From positions 1 to 64,000 of the forward strand of contig NZ_SOCP01000022.1 of assembly GCF_004364325.1 (NCBI RefSeq): a stretch of DNA of 64,000 bases, given 5' to 3'. The stretch is from Actinophytocola oryzae. Its GTDB lineage: Bacteria; Actinomycetota; Actinomycetes; Mycobacteriales; Pseudonocardiaceae. The stretch's first letter is position 1, and each line of letters begins with the position of its first letter. Below, one piece after another: positions 35,148 through 43,363 of this stretch. A program made the translations under genes and the position numbers. Below the pieces are notes generated by a model. The model searched no databases. It had not been told where the DNA came from and saw only the letters and a list, made by a program, of their open reading frames with translations.

Positions 35148-36080
35148 CTACCCGGCGAGGAACTCCGTCAGGAGGCGGTTCGTCGCGACCGGCGCCTCCT
35201 GCTGCGGGAAGTGGCCGATGCCGTCGAGCGTCCGCGTGCGGAGCGTGCCGGTGGCCCACTTCCCGGAGACGGTCAGCGTGCGGGGCAGCACGCACGGGTC
35301 GACTGCCCCGGCGATCTGCAGGACCGGCACGGTGATCTTGCGCCGCATGGCCTCGCTGAACCGGCGGCCCTCACCACGCAGCTGCGCGCGGGCGGCCCAG
35401 CGGTAGTACTCGAGCGCGCTGTGCGCGACACCGCGGACCATCATCGCGTTGCGGTGCCGTGCCACGGCGTTGGCGAAGTCGGGCGTCTCCGTCCACGCGG
35501 GACCGGAGCGCTCGCGCATGTACGTCTCCACCGTCGCGGCGTCGTCGCGGGTGAGCCACCGCTCCGGCGCGATCGGCACCTGCGCGCGGAAGATGTGGCC
35601 GAGCGCGCGGGCCTGGTTGTTCGCCCTGCGGCGCAGCGCGGTGCGGAGGATCTCGCGGCGCAGTGCCATCGGGTGTGCCCCGGCCATGGCGGTCACGGAC
35701 CGGACCAGCCTGGGGTGCATCGCGGCCACGGTCCAGGCGAGTGTGCCGCCCCACGCGTGGCCGATGAGGTGTGCCCGTGGCTCACCGAGCGCCTTGACCA
35801 GCCCGCCGATGTCACCCGCGAGTGTCCACGCGTCGTAGCCGCGAGGAGGCTTGTCGGAGTCGCCGTAGCCACGCAGGTCGACGGCGACGGTGCGGTAGCC
35901 GGCGTCGGCCAGGGCGCCGAGCTGGTGACGCCAGGTCCACCAGAACTCGGCGAACCCGTGCAGGAGCAGGACGAGTGGTCCCTCGCCCGCCTCGGCCACG
36001 TGCAGGCGGATGCCGTTCGCGTGGACGTCACGGTGCACCCACGGCCCGTCGAGGCGCACTGTCGACGGGTCGGGTCGCAC
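35148..36080 (-). CDS. alpha/beta hydrolase, epoxide-hydrolase type (EphE/Rv3670-like)
   Basis: 310 residues. Oxyanion motif LLLHGFAEFWWTWRHQL, then VDLRGYGDSDKPP; the nucleophile elbow is GHAWGG, with Trp replaced around the nucleophile position: the residue between His and Gly is Ala-Trp, not the Asp-Trp (HDWGG) of active epoxide hydrolases. The acid and His are in GAVDPCVLP and GIGHFPQQE. The GTG at 36080 is tentative. The gene lies 23 bp after the holin-like gene. The substitution raises doubt about epoxide hydrolysis. Confidence 0.85.
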   Translation of the reverse strand: MRPDPSTVRLDGPWVHRDVHANGIRLHVAEAGEGPLVLLLHGFAEFWWTWRHQLGALADAGYRTVAVDLRGYGDSDKPPRGYDAWTLAGDIGGLVKALGEPRAHLIGHAWGGTLAWTVAAMHPRLVRSVTAMAGAHPMALRREILRTALRRRANNQARALGHIFRAQVPIAPERWLTRDDAATVETYMRERSGPAWTETPDFANAVARHRNAMMVRGVAHSALEYYRWAARAQLRGEGRRFSEAMRRKITVPVLQIAGAVDPCVLPRTLTVSGKWATGTLRTRTLDGIGHFPQQEAPVATNRLLTEFLAG

Positions 36081-36103
36081 GATGGTGGTCAGGGCGTTGC
36101 CGT

Positions 36104-36610
36104 TCAGAGCCGGCGTTCGAGCTGGTCGGGCTCGCCGTCGCCGTTGCGTCGGAGTGCGGCGACCGTGCTCTTGGCCGAGTCGATCGTCCGGTGGGGCGCC
36201 TGGATCTTCTTGAACCTGCGCCAGCCGAGCCAGGCGAGCGCGCCGGCACCGAGAAATGCCGCGCCGAAGACGAGCAGGAACCCGAACCAGGGGTGGTTCT
36301 CGAAGTCCCACATGTCGTTGAACCCGAGCGAGAGCGCCACGAGTCCAAACGGGATGAACAGGAGGAGCAGCACGAGCGCGACGACGAAGAAGACGCTGCC
36401 CGTGAGGCCCTTCTTGACCTCCTTGGCGATCTCCGAGCGTGCGAGCTCGAACTCGCCTCTGACGAGGGTCGACAGATGCGCGGTCGCGTCCTTGACCAGC
36501 CCGCCGATGGACTGGTCGGCTGCCGCGTTCGCGTCGTCCGAGAGTGGGATCGACGGAACCCTCGGCAGTCCCGCCCCGTTTCCGTGGCTGTTCTCGCGCG
36601 CACTGGTCAC
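36104..36610 (-). CDS. Actinobacteriophage holin-superfamily/DUF1469-type membrane protein
   Basis: 168 residues. An amphipathic region (GGLVKDATAHLSTLVRGEFE, LARSEIAKEVKKG) is followed by two membrane helices (FFVVALVLLLLFIPFGLVAL and FGFLLVFGAAFLGAGALAW) and a basic tail, the pattern of DUF1469/YqjE proteins. Rv3669 occupies this position in mycobacteria. The GTG start overlaps the stop of the upstream small gene (GTGA), indicating coupling. Function unknown. Confidence 0.85.
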   Translation of the reverse strand: MTSARENSHGNGAGLPRVPSIPLSDDANAAADQSIGGLVKDATAHLSTLVRGEFELARSEIAKEVKKGLTGSVFFVVALVLLLLFIPFGLVALSLGFNDMWDFENHPWFGFLLVFGAAFLGAGALAWLGWRRFKKIQAPHRTIDSAKSTVAALRRNGDGEPDQLERRL

Positions 36611-36762
36611 CGCGACATCGTGCCATGTGCGGCTCGAAGAGGCTGTTCGGGCGGCCACAACTCGCCGAAACGGCTCTGGCCGGTGGTCACCGCGAAGAGA
36701 ACGCCGACGACGTAGGTGACCAGCATCGTCAACGCACCGACCCCCACGCCCGCGACGGACAC
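36607..36762 (-). CDS. small hydrophobic protein, start uncertain
   Basis: About 51 residues: one helix (VSVAGVGVGALTMLVTYVVG then VLFAVTTG) and a short polar tail (WPPEQPLRAAHGTMSR). It is supported mainly by the 4-bp GTGA overlap with the next gene and by lying just after the acs terminator on the same strand. GTG 36762 is a guess; ATG 36726 is possible. Confidence 0.45.
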   Translation of the reverse strand: MSVAGVGVGALTMLVTYVVGVLFAVTTGQSRFGELWPPEQPLRAAHGTMSR

Positions 36763-36777
36763 GGGGCTGTTCAACAC

Positions 36778-36816
36778 GGGAGGGGTGCCGCCGACCCTGT
36801 CGGTGACACCCCTCCC
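36778..36816. terminator. terminator of acs
   Basis: Perfect 10-bp stem GGGAGGGGTG / CACCCCTCCC with a 19-base loop, 11 bp beyond the acs stop. Confidence 0.8.
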
Positions 36817-36826
36817 GCGACCGTCG

Positions 36827-38815
36827 TCACTCCTCCGAGCTGGAGCCCTTCATGCCCTCGGAGATCAGGTCCATCACCGAGGAGTCGGCCAGCGTGGTCA
36901 CGTCGCCGATCTCCCGGTTCTCCGCCACGTCGCGGAGCAGGCGGCGCATGATCTTGCCCGACCGCGTCTTGGGCAGCTCCGGCACGACCATGATCTGGCG
37001 GGGCTTGGCGATCGGGCCGATCTCCTTCGCGACGTGGTCGCGCAGCGCCTTGATCGCCTTCTCGCCCTTGGCCTCGTCCTCCGCGACGCCGCCGCGCAGG
37101 ATCACGAACGCCACGATGCCCTGGCCCGTCGTCGGGTCCGTCGCGCCGACGACCGCCGCCTCGGCGACCGTCGGGTGCGACACGAGCGCCGACTCGACCT
37201 CCGTCGTCGAGATGCGGTGACCGGACACGTTCATCACGTCGTCGACCCGGCCGAGCAGCCACATGTCGCCGTCGGCGTCGTACTTCGCGCCGTCACCGGC
37301 GAAGTAGTAGCCCTGCTCGGCGAAGCGTGACCAGTACGTCTCCTTGTACCGCTCCTCGTCGCCCCAGATGCCGCGCAGCATGGAAGGCCACGGCTGGTCG
37401 AGCACCAGGTAACCGCCGCCGCCCTTGGCGACCTCGTCGCCCTTCTCGTCGACGATCTTCGCCGAGATGCCCGGCAGGGCACGCTGGGCCGAACCCGGCT
37501 TCGCGGCCGTCACGCCGGGCAGCGGCGAGATCATGATCGCGCCCGTCTCCGTCTGCCACCACGTGTCGACCACCGGGATCTTGCCCGCGCCGATGGTCTC
37601 GCGGTACCAGATCCACGCCTCCGGGTTGATCGGCTCACCGACGGAGCCGAGCACCCGCAGCGACGAGAGGTCGAACTTCGCCGGGATGTCCGCGCCCCAC
37701 TTCATGAACGTCCGGATCAGCGTCGGCGCCGTGTAGTACACGGTCACGCCGTACTTCTGGACGATCTCCCAGTGCCTGCCCTCGTGGGGCGTGTTCGGGG
37801 TGCCCTCGTACACGACCTCGGTCACGCCGTTCGCCAACGGTCCGTAAACGATGTAGCTATGGCCGGTCACCCATCCGATGTCGGCCGTGCACCAGTACAC
37901 GTCACTCTCCGGTTTCACGTCGAAGACGTTCCGGTGCGTGTACGCGGTCTGGGTCAGGTAGCCGCCCGAGGTGTGCAGGATGCCCTTCGGCTTACCCGTC
38001 GTCCCGGACGTGTAGAGGATGAACAGCGGGTGCTCGGCGTCGAACGCCTCGGGCGTGTGCTCGTCGGACTGCCCGTCGACGACGTCGTGCCACCACAGGT
38101 CGCGGCCGTCCGACCACTCGACCTCCGACTCGGTGCGCCTGACCACCAGCACGTGCTCGACCGACGGCGTCTTCTCGACGGCCTCGTCGACCGCGGCCTT
38201 GAGCGGTGCGGGCTTGCCGCGCCGGTACTGGCCGTCAGCGGTGATCACGAGCTTGGCCTGGGCGTCGTCGATGCGGGAGCGCAGCGCCTCCGCGGAGAAC
38301 CCGCCGAAGACCACGCTGTGGGTCAGCCCGAGCCGCGCGCACGCCAGCATCGAGAAGATGGCCTCCGGCAGCATCGGCATGTAGATGGCGACCCGGTCGC
38401 CTGCCGCGAGGCCGAGCGAGAGCAGGGCGTTGGCGGCCTTGGACACCTCGCGCTGCAGCTCGGCGTAGGTGATCGTGCGCCCGTCGCCGGGCTCGCCCTC
38501 CCAGTGGATGGCCACGCGGTCGCCGTTGCCGGCCTCGACGTGACGGTCCACACAGTTGTACGCGACATTGAGCTTGCCGCCGATGAACCACTTCGCGAAC
38601 GGCGGGTTCGTCCAGTCGAGAACCTGGTCCCAGGAGGTCTCCCAGCTCAGCTTCCCGGCCTGTTCGGCCCAGAACGCCTCGCGGTCGGCGTCAGCCTGCT
38701 CGTACAGCTCGGCCTTCGCGTTGGCCTGCCGGGCGAACTCGTCGCTCGGCGGGAACGTCCTACTCTCGGTGAGCAGGTTGTCCAGCGTCTGGCCCTGGCC
38801 GGACTGCTCAGTCAT
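36827..38815 (-). CDS. acs: acetyl-coenzyme A synthetase
   Basis: 662 residues, full length. Adenylate-forming enzyme that makes acetyl-CoA from acetate, ATP and CoA. Visible: LYTSGTTGKPKG (P-loop-like A3), YWCTADIGWVTGHSYIVYGP, WWQTETG (A5), YFAGDGAKYD (A7), hinge LLGRVDDVMNVSGHR and C-terminal PKTRSGKIMRR, whose Lys is the acetylation site that switches the enzyme off. GAGGAGG lies 8 bases before ATG 38815. Monocistronic, divergent from the Fic-like gene. Confidence 0.97.
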   Translation of the reverse strand: MTEQSGQGQTLDNLLTESRTFPPSDEFARQANAKAELYEQADADREAFWAEQAGKLSWETSWDQVLDWTNPPFAKWFIGGKLNVAYNCVDRHVEAGNGDRVAIHWEGEPGDGRTITYAELQREVSKAANALLSLGLAAGDRVAIYMPMLPEAIFSMLACARLGLTHSVVFGGFSAEALRSRIDDAQAKLVITADGQYRRGKPAPLKAAVDEAVEKTPSVEHVLVVRRTESEVEWSDGRDLWWHDVVDGQSDEHTPEAFDAEHPLFILYTSGTTGKPKGILHTSGGYLTQTAYTHRNVFDVKPESDVYWCTADIGWVTGHSYIVYGPLANGVTEVVYEGTPNTPHEGRHWEIVQKYGVTVYYTAPTLIRTFMKWGADIPAKFDLSSLRVLGSVGEPINPEAWIWYRETIGAGKIPVVDTWWQTETGAIMISPLPGVTAAKPGSAQRALPGISAKIVDEKGDEVAKGGGGYLVLDQPWPSMLRGIWGDEERYKETYWSRFAEQGYYFAGDGAKYDADGDMWLLGRVDDVMNVSGHRISTTEVESALVSHPTVAEAAVVGATDPTTGQGIVAFVILRGGVAEDEAKGEKAIKALRDHVAKEIGPIAKPRQIMVVPELPKTRSGKIMRRLLRDVAENREIGDVTTLADSSVMDLISEGMKGSSSEE

Positions 38816-38941
38816 GATCCGGATCCTCCTCGACCCCAACAGGTGTGTCACCTGCGACCGTAGTCATCAAACACGCCTGGCGACAGCACGTGAAGAGGTC
38901 CAGACCAATGAGTAGCCCGTTCACTGATGGATGTCACCCGG

Positions 38942-38947
38942 TAGGGT
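38942..38947 (+). promoter_or_regulatory. -10 box with leaderless GTG start
   Basis: TAGGGT ends 7 bases before the GTG at 38955, so the transcript should begin at the start codon; there is no ribosome site. Confidence 0.55.
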
Positions 38948-38954
38948 CCGCTCC

Positions 38955-39689
38955 GTGACAGACCCCCTGGCGCCGCTGCTGGACCTTCCCGGCGTCGATG
39001 ACGTGGTGGCCGCCGCACGCGAGGCGGTCGACGCGGTGCACCGTCACCCGGCGAACCGGCGAGGCTGGCCCGCGACGGCGGCGGAGGCGTCGGTGCGGGC
39101 CGCGCGGGCGTCGGCCGCGTTGGACGGGGGCGACGCGGAGATCCCCGACTCCGGCGAGGTCACCGAGCCGCACCTCGCGGGTGCGCTGCGGATCGGCGAG
39201 TCGATCGGACCGCTGCTGCCGGTGTGGCAGCGGGCACCCATGCAGGCGCTGGCTCGTCTCCACGTGCTGGCCGCCGCCGACCTCGCGGACGACGAGACCC
39301 TCGGCAGGCCACGCGACGTGCGTGCGGTGTCCCGCAGACTCGACATCCTGGCCGGCCTGGTCGCGGGCGGCACGTCCGTACCCGGCCCGGTCCTGACCGC
39401 GATCGTGCACGGTGAACTGCTCGCGCTGGCCCCGTTCGACTCGGCGAACGGCGTGGTCGCCAGGGCCGCCGCCAGGATCACGATGATCGCGACGGGCCTG
39501 GACCCGAAGGGCCTGATCGTGCCCGAGGTGTTCTACCTGCGCAGGTCGGATCGGTATCGCGAGGCACTCGGCTCGTTCAGGAAGGGCGGCCCGGACGGCA
39601 TGACCGACTGGCTGCTGTTCAGCTGCGAGGCCATCGAGGCGGGCGCGCGCGAGGCGACGAGCATCGCCGAGGCCGCACTGCCCGCCTGA
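38955..39689 (+). CDS. degenerate Fic-like protein
   Basis: 244 residues, all-helical. The segment LAPFDSANGVVARAAARI aligns with the Fic core HPFxxGNGRxxR but lacks the catalytic His (Leu/Ala instead) and the first Gly, keeping P-F, N-G and the final Arg. It also has an N-terminal segment SVRAARASAALDGGD reminiscent of the region before Fic domains (S/T-x-x-I-E-G). AMP transfer is therefore unlikely; it may bind a nucleotide or partner. Leaderless GTG start. It sits divergent from acs and ends at a strong terminator. Confidence 0.75.
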   Translation: MTDPLAPLLDLPGVDDVVAAAREAVDAVHRHPANRRGWPATAAEASVRAARASAALDGGDAEIPDSGEVTEPHLAGALRIGESIGPLLPVWQRAPMQALARLHVLAAADLADDETLGRPRDVRAVSRRLDILAGLVAGGTSVPGPVLTAIVHGELLALAPFDSANGVVARAAARITMIATGLDPKGLIVPEVFYLRRSDRYREALGSFRKGGPDGMTDWLLFSCEAIEAGAREATSIAEAALPA

Positions 39690-39777
39690 CTCCAGCGGGA
39701 GTCCAGCGGCCCTTTAACGGGGCAGGGGAACCTGGAGACAGGCGAGTCCCCCCTTCCTCGCCGAGCGGGAATCCCCG

Positions 39778-39812
39778 GGTGGGCCGAGAATGCTCTGGCG
39801 TCTCGGCCCACC
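39778..39812 (+). terminator. terminator after Fic-like gene
   Basis: Perfect 12-bp stem GGTGGGCCGAGA / TCTCGGCCCACC with an 11-base loop followed by TTTCGT. It isolates the next module from upstream transcription. Confidence 0.85.
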
Positions 39813-39905
39813 TTTCGTGTGAATGTGGTCGACGCTTCTGGGTGTAACCGTGCTCCGCGTTCCGCCGCTATTGTTTCGCGGTCCGCGTTGAAGCACGGAG
39901 GAACA

Positions 39906-40271
39906 GTGCCCGCATCAGTATCAATTCGGCTCGACCCCGCCGAAGAAGCCGACGAGGACATCAGGCGACTCGCACGCTGGCTCCGCGACGAGGACGAGCT
40001 GAAAGGCAGGGTGAGCCTCGGGAACGCGCCTCTCCAGCAGGGCGAGATGGGCGGTGTGGTCGACCTGGTGCTGGTCACACTGGCCACCGGCACGGGACCG
40101 GTGTTCGTCCGGTCCCTGTTCGACTGGCTGGCGCGGCGCCGCTCGGACGCGAAGGTCTCCCTCACGGTCGAGTCGGCGGAGGGCAACAAGATCAACCTCG
40201 AATGCGGATCTCGCGCGGACGCCGAGAAGCTGCTCAAGGCACTCGACGGCCAGCATGTTCGCCCTGCCTGA
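39906..40271 (+). CDS. effector-associated constant component EACC1
   Basis: 121 residues. Matches my knowledge of the EACC1 pattern: VSIRLDPAEEADEDIRRLAR, WLRDEDELKGRVSL, then QQGEMGGVVDLVLVTLATG, a membrane-like helix (FVRSLFDWLARRR) and a ferredoxin-like beta end (KVSLTVESAEGNKINLEC, then DAEKLLKALDG). EACC1 is always coupled to an effector such as a caspase, trypsin or NTPase in actinobacterial conflict systems and is thought to transmit the activating signal. GGAGG lies 4 bases before the GTG. Its 3' end overlaps the protease gene by 17 bp, so the two are translated together. Confidence 0.85.
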   Translation: MPASVSIRLDPAEEADEDIRRLARWLRDEDELKGRVSLGNAPLQQGEMGGVVDLVLVTLATGTGPVFVRSLFDWLARRRSDAKVSLTVESAEGNKINLECGSRADAEKLLKALDGQHVRPA

Positions 40272-41562
40272 TCGCGATCACTCCCGCGCGGTACTCATTG
40301 GTGCCAGCCGGTTCGAACATCTTTCGGATCTTCCCGCGGTGCGGAACAATCTCGCCGACCTACGTGCGGTGTTGACGCATTCCGAGACCGGGATAATCGC
40401 GCCGGAAAACTGCTCGATCCTCGAAGAGCCGCAGTCGCCGCACGCCTTCCTGACCCGCCTCAAACGAGAGATCCGGGGCACCAACGACTTTCTGCTGGTC
40501 TACTACTCAGGTCACGGACTGCGGGACGACGCGGGGGACAGGCTCTACCTGACGGTCGGCCAGACCGACCGCGACGAGCTGGACGGCAGCGCCGTGGCCT
40601 TCGACTCGGTGAAGCGGGCCCTGGAGAACAGTCCCTCCAGGGCCAGTCTGCTGGTCCTCGACTGCTGCTTCTCGGGCATGGCGGCCGGCATCATGTCCGA
40701 CGGGGAGATAAGCCAGTGGGAACTCGAGATCCGCGGCTCGGCGGTGTTGGCGTCCTCACCGCGCAACAGGACATCCCTCTCCCCGCCCGGCCACCGGCAC
40801 ACCGCCTTCACCGGCGAGGTGATCCGCCTGCTGGAGCGTGGGTCCCCGATCAGCGGTGAGCCGCTGACGGTGAGCACCCTCTACAAGCGTGTCTCGGTGG
40901 AACTCGCCAGGGCGAATCTCCCGGAGCCGAAACTCGCCCTGACCGAGACCAGCGGTGACCTACTGGTCCGACGCCATGCCCCGCGTCCACCTCGGCGGGC
41001 ACCGCAGGCCGCCCCGATGCCCGCCCCCGTGCCGCCATCTGCACCCTTGCTCGTGCCGCCACCCACCGTCGAAGCCATGCGGCCTAGCCACTCCGCAGCC
41101 GACAAGTGGCTCCGGCTGACCGGGCTGCGGGTCCTGTGGATCCTGGCAGGCTCGTTTCTGGCGATGTTCCTCGGAGGACTGGTCGGCACCGTGACCGGAG
41201 CCCACGGACCTGACGGCACCGCAGGGGACGACCTGAGCACCCTCTGGATAGGACTCGTCCTGACACTCGTGTCCGGGGTCCCACTGTGGTTCATGCGTGC
41301 GCGATGGCTGCTGCTACGGCGTGAGCTGGCGCCACCGTTGATCACCAGGTCAGTGGTGGGGTGTGTCGTCGTGTGGTCCGGTCTCGCCCTCAGTGCACTG
41401 GTGCTCGGTGTGTCCGTCTTCGGCGAACCGTCGCCCGGCAGCAGTGCCATGACCATCACCGGCATCGTGGTTCTCATGAGCGAGGTCGCCGGGTTGTGCG
41501 GCTACCTGCTGCTCTCCAGGCGGCGGTCGACAAGGCTCACTCGAGCCGCACTGTCACGCTGA
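40255..41562 (+). CDS. membrane-anchored caspase-like protease (peptidase C14)
   Basis: 435 residues. The caspase/metacaspase p20 core (about 10-200) carries the dyad His87 (YYSGHGLRDDAG) and Cys138 (LVLDCCFSGMAAG), with start RAVLIGASRFEHLSDLP typical of bacterial caspases. A short p10-like part, a Pro/Ala-rich linker (about 272-320: PRPPRRAPQAAPMPAPVPPS) and four membrane helices (about 333-425) follow. The protease would face the cytosol. Coupled to EACC1, it is the probable effector of a two-gene cell-suicide or defence module; no NTPase sensor is adjacent. It overlaps the convergent gene by 26 bp. Confidence 0.9.
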   Translation: MFALPDRDHSRAVLIGASRFEHLSDLPAVRNNLADLRAVLTHSETGIIAPENCSILEEPQSPHAFLTRLKREIRGTNDFLLVYYSGHGLRDDAGDRLYLTVGQTDRDELDGSAVAFDSVKRALENSPSRASLLVLDCCFSGMAAGIMSDGEISQWELEIRGSAVLASSPRNRTSLSPPGHRHTAFTGEVIRLLERGSPISGEPLTVSTLYKRVSVELARANLPEPKLALTETSGDLLVRRHAPRPPRRAPQAAPMPAPVPPSAPLLVPPPTVEAMRPSHSAADKWLRLTGLRVLWILAGSFLAMFLGGLVGTVTGAHGPDGTAGDDLSTLWIGLVLTLVSGVPLWFMRARWLLLRRELAPPLITRSVVGCVVVWSGLALSALVLGVSVFGEPSPGSSAMTITGIVVLMSEVAGLCGYLLLSRRRSTRLTRAALSR

Positions 41563-41887
41563 CCTGTCCCTTCTCGTCACGGTGGGCGACCGCGTGGCCG
41601 GTGCGGGCGGTCCCGTCAAGCTCGAGAGACAGTGGCCCGCCCTCGCCGGTGAAGTTGCGCCACCAGTTCTTCTTGTCCGGAATGCTCACGCCGATCATCA
41701 CGGTGTCACCGTCGCGGCGGTAGCCGACCGGGGTGCTGAAGCTGCGCCCGGAGCGCCGCCCGGTGTAGGTGACGATCGTGATGTGCCTGCTCACCATCGG
41801 GCCGAACCGCCGAGACCGGCGCAGCGCACCGATCACCCGGTTGGTCCGGCCGACGAACCGTTCCGTCAACGACCCCTGGTTCCGCAT
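41537..41887 (-). CDS. deazaflavin (F420)-dependent nitroreductase-family protein
   Basis: 116 residues, short Ddn/DUF385 split-barrel protein: SRHITIVTYTGRRSGRSFST with PVGYRRDGDTVMIGVSI and WWRNFTGEGG are the family signatures (W-W-x-N). Members bind coenzyme F420 and reduce quinones or nitro compounds. ATG 41887 is chosen because the fold begins there. Its N-terminal helix (LTERFVGRTNRVIGALRRS) may touch the membrane. Divergent from the broken TetR gene, which may once have regulated it. Confidence 0.85.
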   Translation of the reverse strand: MRNQGSLTERFVGRTNRVIGALRRSRRFGPMVSRHITIVTYTGRRSGRSFSTPVGYRRDGDTVMIGVSIPDKKNWWRNFTGEGGPLSLELDGTARTGHAVAHRDEKGQVSVTVRLE

Positions 41888-41947
41888 GCCGACCACGCTA
41901 GCCCGAGAAGTGGCGCCTCCCGTCCACTTCACCCTGAAGTGAGAAGG

Positions 41948-42423
41948 ATGAGCGCCCAGCCATCTCGCATGCGGGTCGACGCGCTGCGTAACCGCGACCG
42001 CATCCACGAAGTCGCCCGCACGCTGTTCGCGGAGCGGGGGACCGAGGTGCCGATGGCCGCGGTCGCCCGCCACGCCGGGGTCGTGACCCTCTACCGTCGC
42101 TTCCCCACGAAGGAAGCCCTGGTCACCGAGGTCTTCACCGACCAGTTCGCCACGTGCGTCTCGGTCGTGGACGACGCGCTGGCCGACCGCGACCCCTGGC
42201 GCGGCTTCAGCACCGCCTTCCTCGCGCCCAGGAGAGCGGCAGGCTGCGTGCCGACTTCACATCGGCCGACCTCGCGTTGCTGCTCAGGGCCATCGGCGGC
42301 GTGACAGCCGACCGCCAGGAGGTGGCCATTGCCTCGGCCAGGCGTCTCGTCGCGTTCCCGATCGACGCCTTCCGCGCGGACCGGGCCGGGCCGCTGCCAC
42401 CACCGGCGCCGCTCGACCCTCCG
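41948..42423 (+). pseudogene. TetR-family regulator with internal deletion and frameshift
   Basis: Residues 1-95 are a normal TetR N-terminus (helix-turn-helix in VPMAAVARHAGVVTLYRRFP). After RGFSTAFLAP the frame breaks: the frame continues as nonsense to 42304, while the rest of a TetR ligand domain (ESGRLRADFTSADLALLLRA to VAFPIDAFRA) resumes in the +2 frame at about 42225. Compared with full-length relatives roughly 50 residues are missing at the join, so this is a deletion rather than one base error. The resumed frame has no stop before running antisense into murQ. Confidence 0.8.
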
Positions 42424-43344
42424 CTAGAAGGTGCCCAGTGCCGTCAGTGCCTGCCGGACGTGGCCGTCGGTCGCGGCGAGTGCCGTGGCCGCGCGTTCCG
42501 CGTCGACGCCGGCAAGCAGGTGCACCAGCGCCACCTTCAGGTCGCCGTGCGCGTCGTCCAGCGCGACGGTGCACTCCTGCTGGGACACGCCGGTCGCCTC
42601 GCGCAGGATGCGCAGCGTGCGACCCCGCAGCTTGGCGTTGGTCGCGCGCATGCTGACCATCAGGTTCGAGTAGGTCCGGCCCAGCTTCACCATCACCGCG
42701 GTCGAGAACGCCGTGAGCACCAGCTTCTGCGCCGTGCCCGCCTTCATGCGGGTGGAGCCCGCGACGACCTCCGGGCCGGTGTCGACCTCGATGAGTACGT
42801 CGATGTCGAGCAGGCCGGTGGCGTGCGGGTTGGAGAAGACCAGGCCGGTGTGTGCGCCCTTCTCCCTGGCTGCCCGCAGCGCGCCGAGCACGAACGGCGT
42901 CCGGCCCGACGCGGTCAGACCGAGCACGAAGTCGCCACGCGAAGCCGACTTCGCGAGCTCCGCGGCGCCTCCTTCGTCGTCGTCCTCCGCGTTCTCGACC
43001 GCCCTGTTCAGCGCGGTCGCGCCACCGGCGTGGTGCACGACGAACCACTCGGGCGGCGCGTTGTACGTCGGCAACAGCTCGGCCGCGTCCAGGGTGGCCA
43101 TGCGGCCGGACGTGCCTGCGCCGACGTAGTGGACGCGGTGCCCGTCACGCAGGGCTTCGACGGCGAAGTCGACCGCCGCGGCGAGCGCGGGCAGCGCGGC
43201 GGCCACCGCGTCCGGCACGAGGCGGTCCTCCGCGTTGATCGAGCGCAGGAGGTCGAGCGTGGACAGCTGGTCCAGGTCCGTGGTGCGCGGATTGCGCCGT
43301 TCTGTCGGCGAGTCGACGTGCACGGCCTGACGCGGCACAGTCAT
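42424..43344 (-). CDS. murQ: N-acetylmuramic acid 6-phosphate etherase
   Basis: 306 residues. Splits MurNAc-6-phosphate into GlcNAc-6-phosphate and D-lactate in peptidoglycan recycling. SIS domain with phosphate loop GAGTSGRMATLDAAELLPTY, catalytic-region ENAEDDDEGGAAEL, second motif GLTASGRTPFV and GSTRMKAGTAQKLVL. The C-terminal helical domain (ATGVSQQECTVALDDAHGDL) is typical. It starts 19 bp after murR and is transcribed with it. Confidence 0.95.
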   Translation of the reverse strand: MTVPRQAVHVDSPTERRNPRTTDLDQLSTLDLLRSINAEDRLVPDAVAAALPALAAAVDFAVEALRDGHRVHYVGAGTSGRMATLDAAELLPTYNAPPEWFVVHHAGGATALNRAVENAEDDDEGGAAELAKSASRGDFVLGLTASGRTPFVLGALRAAREKGAHTGLVFSNPHATGLLDIDVLIEVDTGPEVVAGSTRMKAGTAQKLVLTAFSTAVMVKLGRTYSNLMVSMRATNAKLRGRTLRILREATGVSQQECTVALDDAHGDLKVALVHLLAGVDAERAATALAATDGHVRQALTALGTF

Positions 43345-43363
43345 TTTCGGCCTCCCCCAGCGA

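Noticed and set aside
38840..38852. AGGTG-TGT-CACCT palindrome upstream of acs as a CRP site
   Set aside because: Half-sites and spacing do not match TGTGA-N6-TCACA; a CRP site at acs would be expected biologically but is not visible here.
41582..42304. 240-codon frame as an intact TetR regulator
   Set aside because: Its first 120 codons are antisense to the F420-dependent reductase, and the last part is out-of-frame nonsense after the deletion point; treated as a pseudogene.
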